Below are positions 1-5,300 of a stretch of DNA of 6,589 bases, piece after piece. The notes under the pieces were generated by a model. That model saw only the letters and a list, made by a program, of their open reading frames with translations. It had not been told where the DNA came from and did not search any database. Location: positions 1 through 6,589 of the forward strand of contig NZ_JAGKWP010000117.1 in the NCBI RefSeq assembly GCF_021151785.1, in the 5' to 3' direction. How positions within the stretch are numbered: the stretch's first letter is position 1; the number at the start of each line of letters is the position of its first letter. Source of the stretch: Flavobacterium sp. Lineage in GTDB: Bacteria > Bacteroidota > Bacteroidia > Flavobacteriales > Flavobacteriaceae. The position numbers and the translations under genes are program-made.

Positions 1-3
1 TAG

Positions 4-23
4 CAATGGATTTTAATCTATTG
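4..23 (-). repeat. Solo or edge-truncated A-type hairpin
   Basis: CAATGGATT, a TT loop, then AATCTATTG form a 9-bp stem with one G.T wobble. In the inverted modules further right, the partner CCGTAGG hairpin lies to the left of this hairpin. Here that position would fall outside the window, so this may be the visible half of another inverted module. Confidence 0.7.
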
Positions 24-49
24 TAATGTGTACGAGATGTTGCGTAGTA

Positions 50-96
50 GTCCCGTAGGGACGGTCAATGTCATGGCGTTGGATTTTAATCCAATG
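50..96 (-). repeat. Bipartite hairpin module, inverted copy 1
   Basis: The left hairpin GTCCC-GTA-GGGAC (50-62) is a perfect 5-bp stem with a 3-nt loop. The right hairpin at 77-96 is built around TTGGATT-TT-AATCCAA with a perfect 7-bp core, extendable to 9 bp with one G.T pair. Read on the minus strand, the distance from the first G of GGATT to the last G of CTACGG is exactly 40 nt (53-92), the same as in all other modules. It matches inverted copy 2 at about 30 of 40 positions by hand count. Confidence 0.8.
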
Positions 97-128
97 GTGC
101 TGGTAAAGTGATGTTGTTGGTGTTGTGT

Positions 129-180
129 CGACTGGACTAAAGTCTAGCCTTATGATATGTGTCGAGCCTACGGCTCTAGT
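129..180 (+). repeat. Bipartite hairpin module, forward copy 1
   Basis: The first hairpin is CTGGACT-AA-AGTCTAG (132-147), a 7-bp stem with one G.T wobble. The second is GAGCC-TAC-GGCTC (164-176), a perfect 5-bp stem. This 52-bp unit recurs 72 bp downstream at 201-252 with about 43 of 52 identical positions by hand count. The 40-nt core (134-173) aligns without gaps to the reverse complement of the inverted copies. Confidence 0.85.
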
Positions 181-200
181 GTGTGACGTTGTGTTGATAT

Positions 201-252
201 CGACTGGACTAAAGTACAGCCTTACAAAATGGGCCGAGCCTATGGCTCTGGT
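201..252 (+). repeat. Bipartite hairpin module, forward copy 2
   Basis: This is a direct repeat of the unit at 129-180. The first hairpin CTGGACT-AA-AGTACAG (204-219) has one G/A mismatch in the stem, so it is weaker than copy 1. The second, GAGCC-TAT-GGCTC (236-248), keeps a perfect 5-bp stem with one loop change. The 40-nt core runs from 206 to 245. Confidence 0.85.
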
Positions 253-300
253 ACGTAAACATTGCGTTTAAATAAAAATAATGCGTTATGCAACGTGTAA

Positions 301-348
301 GTTCCGTAGGGACGACCTATAATGTAGCAATGGATTTTAATCCGTTGC
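301..348 (-). repeat. Bipartite hairpin module, inverted copy 2
   Basis: The left hairpin GTTCC-GTA-GGGAC (301-313) pairs with one T.G wobble. The right hairpin (327-348) has a 10-bp stem GCAATGGATT / AATCCGTTGC with a TT loop and one T.G wobble, the longest stem in the region. The 40-nt core on the minus strand (304-343) has the standard spacing. Against forward copy 1 about 26 of 40 positions match, and several differences are paired changes that keep the stems. Confidence 0.85.
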
Positions 349-360
349 ATTAAAAAGGTC

Positions 361-380
361 GAATGGATTTTACCCGTTGC
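361..380 (-). repeat. Degenerate solo A-type half-unit
   Basis: GAATGGATTTTACCCGTTGC resembles the right hairpin of the inverted modules, but its 3' arm reads TTTACCCG where TTTAATCCG is expected: one base lost and one substituted. No CCGTAGG partner hairpin lies at the expected distance. The GGATT of this copy lies 33 bp after that of the hairpin at 327-348. Confidence 0.65.
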
Positions 381-393
381 GTAAAATGAGATA

Positions 394-414
394 GAATGGG
401 TTTTAATCCGTAGC
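394..414 (-). repeat. Solo A-type half-unit next to the transposase start
   Basis: The core is GGGTT-TT-AATCC, a 5-bp stem with one G.T wobble, and the flanks follow the A-type hairpin (GAATGG ... CCGTAGC). It lies 33 bp after the previous half-unit and ends 30 nt before the transposase start codon, so it could fall in the leader of that transcript. Confidence 0.65.
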
Positions 415-444
415 AAAATAAAAACATAAAAAACATAAATACAA

Positions 445-906
445 ATGGCAAATACCTATTATCAAGTTTATATTCAAGTTGTTTTTGCGGTTAAGTATAG
501 AGCAGCAGTTTTAGATCAAGCATGGAGAAAGGAAGTGTTTGCTGTGATGGGTAATTTAATTAATGAAACAGGATGCAAAACCATCATTGTGAATGGAGTG
601 GAAGATCATGTGCATTGTTTTATTGGTTTAAAACCGTCAGTTTCTATTTCTGAATTGATGAAAACAGTTAAGGCGAAATCATCTAAATATATCAATGATA
701 ATCGCTTTTTACTAAATCGTTTTGAATGGCAAGAAGGGTATGGGGTGTTTTCTTATAGTCATTCCCAAATAGATGCTGTATACAATTATATTAAGAATCA
801 AGAGAAACATCATACTAAATCAACTTTCAAAGAAGAATATGTAATGATTTTAGATAAATTTGAGATTCCCTATGAAGAACGTTATATTTTTGAAGAATTG
901 AAATAA
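445..906 (+). CDS. tnpA: IS200/IS605-family Y1 (HUH) transposase, TnpA/RAYT-like
   Basis: This is a complete 153-residue single-domain transposase of the Y1 HUH-endonuclease class. Such enzymes cut and rejoin single-stranded DNA at hairpins through a 5'-phosphotyrosine link and act as dimers. The metal-binding HUH motif is visible as H55-V-H57 in VEDHVHCF. The catalytic tyrosine should be Y115 in VYNYIKNQEKHH, with Q119 on the same helix. The segment WQEGYGVFSYS (95-105) is typical of the family, and the length is normal for IS200-type TnpA. The frame is intact with all key residues, so it is probably active. No tnpB follows. The ATG at 445 follows an A-rich leader. The hairpin modules at 1-414 are the likely DNA partners, which would make this RAYT-like; whether it is a self-mobile IS200-like element or a domesticated RAYT cannot be settled here. 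It converges with ridA. Confidence 0.93.
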   Translation: MANTYYQVYIQVVFAVKYRAAVLDQAWRKEVFAVMGNLINETGCKTIIVNGVEDHVHCFIGLKPSVSISELMKTVKAKSSKYINDNRFLLNRFEWQEGYGVFSYSHSQIDAVYNYIKNQEKHHTKSTFKEEYVMILDKFEIPYEERYIFEELK

Positions 907-962
907 GAGTATGACAGTTGTTTTAACCACATGATTTCAAGATCTTGACAAAGTCTATTTAA

Positions 963-981
963 CTATTCCTTTTGGGAGTAG
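963..981. other. Stem-loop downstream of the transposase gene
   Basis: CTATTCC pairs with GGAGTAG (7 bp, one T.G wobble) around a TTTTG loop, 57 nt after the transposase stop. No T-tract follows, so it is not a classical terminator. It could be a right-end structure of the element or chance. It does not resemble the left-side hairpins. Confidence 0.3.
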
Positions 982-1002
982 AAATAAATGGCGATGTACT
1001 AT

Positions 1003-1031
1003 AAAAAAAGGGGAGAGGTGACCCTCTCCCT
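1003..1031 (-). terminator. Intrinsic terminator of the lptD-ridA unit
   Basis: GGGAGAGG (1011-1018) and CCTCTCCC (1023-1030) form a perfect 8-bp stem with a TGAC loop. Read on the minus strand the hairpin is followed by a run of seven T (the A run at 1003-1009), the form of a Rho-independent terminator. It begins about 26 nt beyond the ridA stop. The plus-strand side has no T-tract, so it should not stop transcripts from the transposase side efficiently. Confidence 0.88.
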
Positions 1032-1056
1032 ATAAGTAAAAGGATTTTTCAACAGC

Positions 1057-1440
1057 TTAAAAACGTTGAGCCACTAAAGAAATCTCCACATTTACATTTT
1101 TAGGTAAACAAGCTACTTGCACTGTTTCACGAGCAGGAGCTGTGGCTACATCAAAATAGCTACCATAAACACTGTTTATTCTAGCAAAATTGGCCATATC
1201 GCTAATGAAAATAGTAGCTTTTATAGCGTGCTCAAAAGTCAAATCAGCCGCCTCTAAAATCGCTTTAAGATTTTCCATGACTACTTTTGTTTCTGCTTCA
1301 ATATTGTCTAAAACCAATTCATTCGTAGCGGGATCAATGGCAATTTGACCAGAGGTGTAAAGGGTATCACCCACTAAAATGGCTTGATTGTAAGGACCAA
1401 TAGGGGCTGGTGATTTTTCTGTAAAAATAATTTTTTTCAT
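1057..1440 (-). CDS. ridA: RidA family reactive intermediate/imine deaminase
   Basis: The product is a 127-residue protein of the RidA/YjgF/UK114 family, full length for the group. These cytosolic homotrimers hydrolyse 2-aminoacrylate/2-iminopropanoate and related imines released by PLP enzymes such as threonine dehydratase, which protects other PLP enzymes. Visible family features are the N-terminal SPAPIGPYNQA (10-20), SGQIAIDP (30-37), and the C-terminal APARETVQVACLPKNVNVEIS (101-121). The latter includes R104, the active-site arginine that binds the substrate carboxylate, plus C111 and E119. The start is ATG. It begins only 9 nt after the lptD stop on the same strand and is followed by a strong terminator, so the two are probably co-transcribed. 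The link to LPS assembly looks positional rather than functional. Confidence 0.95.
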   Translation of the reverse strand: MKKIIFTEKSPAPIGPYNQAILVGDTLYTSGQIAIDPATNELVLDNIEAETKVVMENLKAILEAADLTFEHAIKATIFISDMANFARINSVYGSYFDVATAPARETVQVACLPKNVNVEISLVAQRF

Positions 1441-1449
1441 ACTAAATAT

Positions 1450-4089
1450 CTATCTTAGGTTTGGATCAGGAAGTTTACGTTTTTCCCATTTAATGTCTTT
1501 TAACATAGAGGACTTAATTCCAATAAAGAAATTCCAATAATTGTAAATACCAACAGGAACAATACTAAAACTCATACGCCAGCTCTCTAAATCTCGTTCA
1601 AAGCGCAATTGCGTATAACTTAACCCTTTTCTAGCAAAATCATACCCCGAAGAAAACCCCATTTTCCATTTCACTGCTAAATCAATATTTCCGGATAACA
1701 TCAATGAATTGGTGGTAATTTCTCTCTCTTTACGATCATTAGAGTAAGTAAGGGAATAGGCAACTCTTAAATCCCATGGAATTTGAAATTGGTATAATTC
1801 TTTTTGGGTAGACTTGTTACTTTTTTCAAATAAGGTTTGATTGCTATTACTCAAGTCGGCACCACGACCAAATAAGTCGTCTTCACGTCCACCATTTTGT
1901 ATGTTTTGTTCTTTGGCTTTGTCTTTTTTCTTATCCTTGTCAGCGCCAAAATCCCTACTTGATAAATTGTAGTTTAGGGAAATATTAGCACTAGTCATTC
2001 GAACTAATCCATTACCATTATTAATGCTATATTCGTCAATGCGATTGCCCTCTTCATTTAAATCATAAGGGTCGAAGATAGCGCCAAAATTCAATCCTAA
2101 TTTGTTTTCAAATAATTGTGTACCTCCATTAAAACGAATCGGCGATAATTTATAAGATGTTGCCGCAAAGTTATAGCTGGTAGAGAAGTTGAACTGATTC
2201 AGTAAAAATATTTTTTTACTTTCTCCTTTAGGGTTTTCATCATCTCTAACTTTAGCTTCAAGCGAGTTGTCTAATGAAAATCCAATAGAATTAGCCATTT
2301 GGAAGCTAGGGGCACCTAATAACGTACCATCAAATCTACTGTAATTAATCGAATTACCACTAGGATCAACATAAGTATCATAATATTGTTTAAAGCTTGG
2401 CGTGTATCCATAACTAATATTAGGTCTCATGATGTGACGAATAGCCTGAATTTTATTAGTTTCTTTAAAAGTATAAGTTCCATATACGGTTGTTCCAATA
2501 CCCGTACTAAATCCATACGTACGATAGGAATCAAAACCATTATTACGAACGGATTCTACTTTGTTAGTGGTTGGGTTGTAATATTTATCGAAGGTGTTAA
2601 ATACCCAGCTTTCTGTATAATTTACCCCTGTTGAAACACTAAAAAAGTTAAAAATTTTAAAATTGGTATTGATTGGAATGGAGTGAGAAATACCAGATAA
2701 AGCCTCTTTAAACATTCCAGATTTGAAAAGTAAGTCTTCGGTTGTGTTGATTCGATTATCTCCTTTTATGGTATATTGAAAATTAATATTTTCAAAGACT
2801 CCTTTTTTAATTCCATCTTCTTTAGCAAACGGGAATATACGATCCACACTGGCAGTAAAAGTTGGTAAAGTCAAGTTAACAACTCTGGTATTGGTATTTT
2901 GATTGTGAGTCATCGCCATTGAAAAATTAATCAATGGGACAGTTGGAAAGGTCTTCGAATAACTAACAGACGAACTCATGGTGTTATTCAAATTCGACCC
3001 TACATTTATAATATTGATGGATTGTCTAAAATATTTACTACTACCAAAATTGACCGAGGCAGCAAATCGAGAGTTAGCCGATGCTTTGGCATCTTGACTA
3101 TGCGACCACTGAATATTATATAAATTAGTTTTTGAATAATTAGGGAAGCCTTTTTCACCGAATACTTGATTTTCATACCTGAATTGAACAGATCCATTGA
3201 ATTTATACTTTTTAGCATACATAGATTCTGCCCGTAATGCATAACTACCATTTGTGTAATAATCACCTAATATAGCTAAATCATAATAGTCGCTCAAAGC
3301 AAAGTAATACCCACCGTTTTGTAAAAAATACCCCCTGTCGTTGCTTTGTCCCGGAGTGGGAATGATTACACCCGATGTGTTTTTATCTGACATGGGGAAA
3401 AAAGCAAAAGGAACGCCAATAGGTGTAGGTACATTGTAAATATACATATGGGTCAATCCGGTTACAAACTTCTTTTTGGGAACAAATTTAGATTTGTAGG
3501 CTAAAAAATAATATTCAGGATCTTCAATGTTGTCAGATGTAGTAAATTTTGCTTTCTTGAAGAAAATAATCGAATCATTTTCTCTTTTAGAAATTTCAGC
3601 ATTAATAAACATTTCGCCTTGTTTGGTTTTAGATTTCCAAATTTTAGCTTTACCTGTTTTCGTATTGTATCGAATAGAATCAGGCTCAATCACCGTTTCA
3701 CCTTGTTTAAAATAGGGGTATTGGGTGTATTTGCCCGTACTGTCTTTTAAACGACCAGCATAGATTTCATTTTTTTCATAATCAAGTACAATAATTCCTG
3801 ATTTGATTTCGTAGTCTTGGTAATATAATTCAGCTTGATTGTAGAGTGTTAATTGTTTTTTTCGCTGATCCAGTCTTTCATAATCTTTCGCTTTTCTTTT
3901 AACAATGCCTTCTATGAAAACTTTTTTCTTTTTTACAGAATCTTTTTTGATGGAATCGTTGGCTTTAAAAAGGGTAGTAGGCGAGAGCTTAATGGAGTCT
4001 GTTTTTTTTTCATTTTGGGAATAAACAATTGAATTTCCAATACTTAGAAAAAAAATAAAAAAAACGATATGAATTAACTTTGTACTCAA
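1450..4089 (-). CDS. lptD: LPS-assembly outer-membrane protein LptD
   Basis: The 879-residue protein has the layout of a Bacteroidota LptD, the outer-membrane translocon that inserts lipopolysaccharide in the outer leaflet. A signal peptide covers about residues 1-25 (hydrophobic IHIVFFIFFLSIGNSIVYS). A lysine-rich linker is followed by an LptA/OstA-like periplasmic segment (about 57-220: YNQAELYYQDYEIKSG, GETVIEPDSIRYNTKTGKAK). Then PTPIGVPFAFFP (221-232) and GVIIPTPG (240-247) mark entry into the barrel, which fills the rest with alternating aromatic beta strands. A charged low-complexity loop (about 715-758, KDKKKDKAK ... GREDDLFGRG) is probably extracellular. No cysteine occurs in the whole protein, so the disulfide-dependent maturation of E. 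coli LptD cannot apply. The start is TTG: upstream the frame is open only to a TGA at 4135-4137 and holds no ATG. ridA follows after 9 nt. Confidence 0.9.
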   Translation of the reverse strand: MSTKLIHIVFFIFFLSIGNSIVYSQNEKKTDSIKLSPTTLFKANDSIKKDSVKKKKVFIEGIVKRKAKDYERLDQRKKQLTLYNQAELYYQDYEIKSGIIVLDYEKNEIYAGRLKDSTGKYTQYPYFKQGETVIEPDSIRYNTKTGKAKIWKSKTKQGEMFINAEISKRENDSIIFFKKAKFTTSDNIEDPEYYFLAYKSKFVPKKKFVTGLTHMYIYNVPTPIGVPFAFFPMSDKNTSGVIIPTPGQSNDRGYFLQNGGYYFALSDYYDLAILGDYYTNGSYALRAESMYAKKYKFNGSVQFRYENQVFGEKGFPNYSKTNLYNIQWSHSQDAKASANSRFAASVNFGSSKYFRQSINIINVGSNLNNTMSSSVSYSKTFPTVPLINFSMAMTHNQNTNTRVVNLTLPTFTASVDRIFPFAKEDGIKKGVFENINFQYTIKGDNRINTTEDLLFKSGMFKEALSGISHSIPINTNFKIFNFFSVSTGVNYTESWVFNTFDKYYNPTTNKVESVRNNGFDSYRTYGFSTGIGTTVYGTYTFKETNKIQAIRHIMRPNISYGYTPSFKQYYDTYVDPSGNSINYSRFDGTLLGAPSFQMANSIGFSLDNSLEAKVRDDENPKGESKKIFLLNQFNFSTSYNFAATSYKLSPIRFNGGTQLFENKLGLNFGAIFDPYDLNEEGNRIDEYSINNGNGLVRMTSANISLNYNLSSRDFGADKDKKKDKAKEQNIQNGGREDDLFGRGADLSNSNQTLFEKSNKSTQKELYQFQIPWDLRVAYSLTYSNDRKEREITTNSLMLSGNIDLAVKWKMGFSSGYDFARKGLSYTQLRFERDLESWRMSFSIVPVGIYNYWNFFIGIKSSMLKDIKWEKRKLPDPNLR

Positions 4090-4109
4090 ATCTTTATATA
4101 CTATTTTTG
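4079..4109 (+). promoter_or_regulatory. Putative promoter of the amidase pair
   Basis: TTTG at 4079-4082 and TATTTTTG at 4102-4109 are separated by 19 nt and match the Bacteroidota primary-sigma pattern (-33 TTTG, -7 TAnnTTTG). Transcription would start near 4115 and leave a leader of about 85 nt before the first amidase. The -33 element lies inside the first codons of the divergent lptD. It is a short motif in AT-rich DNA, so the call is tentative. Confidence 0.4.
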
Positions 4110-4135
4110 TAAAAGTGGTTTGATTTTTGCGGTGT

Positions 4136-4143
4136 CAAACTTA
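4136..4143 (-). promoter_or_regulatory. Putative -7 element of the lptD-ridA promoter
   Basis: CAAACTTA on the plus strand reads TAAGTTTG on the minus strand, a full match to TAnnTTTG. It would place the start of transcription near 4130, about 40 nt before the TTG start of lptD. I see no convincing TTG -33 element at the right distance, so this half of the promoter is weak. Confidence 0.4.
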
Positions 4144-4199
4144 CGTATATTTTTCGTTAAATTTTATCTATTTAGTAAAATTATAACTAATTTTTAAAG

Positions 4200-5294
4200 A
4201 TGAAGAAATTCCTAGTAATTGTCACTATATTATTATCTATGCTATCTGAGGCACAAGATAGAAAATTTAAGTTGGTTTTAGATGCGGGTCATGGAGGTAA
4301 AGACCCTGGTGCTCAGAAAAATGGTTGCATTGAAAAAGAAATAGCCCTTGATGTGGTCTTGCAAGTGGGACAACTTTTGGAAAAGTATCCTGATTTCAAT
4401 ATTAAATATACTAGAAAAACGGATGTGTTTATTCCATTAAAAGATAGAGCCAAAATAGCAAATGATTTTGAAGCTAATCTATTTGTTTCTGTACACTGCA
4501 ATTCATCTACATCGCCCAATCCCTCAGGTTCGATGACTTTAGTGATGGGATTGTCTCGTTCCAATCTAAATTTTGAAATTGCTAAAACTGAAAATGCGGT
4601 AATTTTTCAAGAAGACGATTACAAGAAAAATTACAAAGGATTTGATCCTAATAATCCTAGTACTCAAATTGGACTAAAAATTCTACAAGAAGAAACCTTG
4701 TTGCAGAGTATTGCTTTTGCTAGCGAAGTTCAAAATCAATTTAGAAATACCATGCAAAGAAAAGATTTAGGAATGCATCAACAGCCTTTGTGGGTACTTG
4801 ATGCTACTGTAATGCCTGGTGTTTTGATTGAATTAGGTTTTTTATCTAACTTAAAAGAATCTAAATATATCAATTCAAAAGAAGGGAGACATAATTTTGC
4901 ACAAGTTATCGCGCTGGCTATTCTCAAATATAAAAACCAATTGTTTGAAACAAATACGCCATTGTTTGAACCTAAAATAGTAACCCCTGTTATTGTAGAA
5001 GAACCTAAACCTGAATTGGTAACCATTAAGGATGACCCCAATTACAATGTTGTGGTTGATACAACTAAGGTGAGCACAGAGAAAAAATACAAAGTACAAA
5101 TTAGTTTCAGTGCAAAGAAAATAGAACTTATTCCTTCTAATTTTAAAGGATTGTCTAATATTACTTTGACTGAAGAAGCTACGGGCTATAAATATTATTA
5201 TGGTGCAGGTAGTACTAAAGAAGCATGTAAAAAATTAGTAGCAGAGGCTAAAGCTAAAGGGTATACTTCAGCTTTTATTGTTGAGGATAAATAA
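4200..5294 (+). CDS. Secreted N-acetylmuramoyl-L-alanine amidase (Amidase_3) with SPOR-like C-terminus
   Basis: This 364-residue protein cleaves the amide bond between N-acetylmuramic acid and the L-alanine of the peptide stem in peptidoglycan. A signal peptide spans about residues 1-18 (MKKFLVIVTILLSMLSEA). The Amidase_3 catalytic domain covers about 23-245, with zinc ligands H31 (LDAGHGGKD), E45 and H99 (VSVHCNSS), and the catalytic glutamate E211 in LIELGFLSN. The segment about 137-182, rich in YKGFDPNNP, is an insertion typical of Bacteroidota members. A linker rich in P, V and E (about 255-295) leads to a SPOR-like domain (296-364, KYKVQISFSAKKIELIPSNFKGL ... YKYYYGAG ... YTSAFIVEDK), which in known cases binds denuded glycan strands at division sites. 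It is the first gene rightward from the divergent region and is followed after 6 nt by a paralogue. Periplasmic action in daughter-cell separation or turnover is inferred. Confidence 0.93.
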   Translation: MKKFLVIVTILLSMLSEAQDRKFKLVLDAGHGGKDPGAQKNGCIEKEIALDVVLQVGQLLEKYPDFNIKYTRKTDVFIPLKDRAKIANDFEANLFVSVHCNSSTSPNPSGSMTLVMGLSRSNLNFEIAKTENAVIFQEDDYKKNYKGFDPNNPSTQIGLKILQEETLLQSIAFASEVQNQFRNTMQRKDLGMHQQPLWVLDATVMPGVLIELGFLSNLKESKYINSKEGRHNFAQVIALAILKYKNQLFETNTPLFEPKIVTPVIVEEPKPELVTIKDDPNYNVVVDTTKVSTEKKYKVQISFSAKKIELIPSNFKGLSNITLTEEATGYKYYYGAGSTKEACKKLVAEAKAKGYTSAFIVEDK

Positions 5295-5300
5295 TATAAA

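Larger units (their letters stand above)
1..444. other. Gene-free hairpin-repeat region upstream of the transposase gene
   Basis: I find no credible coding frame here. The stretch is filled with short imperfect palindromes of two shapes: a 7-10 bp stem with a 2-nt TT/AA loop around GGATT/GGACT, and a 5-bp stem with a 3-nt loop around CCGTAGG/CCTACGG. Paired at fixed distance they make four bipartite modules, and three more copies of the first hairpin stand alone. Spacers are T/G-rich (about 97-128 and 181-200) or A/T-rich (about 253-300 and 415-444). I see no good TAnnTTTG -7 element for the downstream transposase gene, so its promoter is unidentified. The individual repeats are listed separately. 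Confidence 0.8.

Noticed and set aside
1..414. Possible CRISPR array
   Set aside because: The repeats occur in both orientations, vary in sequence and are unevenly spaced overall. There are no uniform spacers and no cas genes.
445..906. Part of a TnpA-TnpB element with a guide RNA
   Set aside because: No tnpB frame or fragment is present on either side; the next gene is ridA on the opposite strand.
937..948. Perfect 12-bp palindrome TCAAGATCTTGA as an operator
   Set aside because: It has no loop, lies between convergent gene ends rather than at a promoter, and a 12-bp palindrome can arise by chance.
2386..2634. Open frame on the plus strand inside lptD
   Set aside because: It lies wholly antisense within a well-supported gene, has no recognisable domain, and reads as a shadow of the barrel-coding strand.
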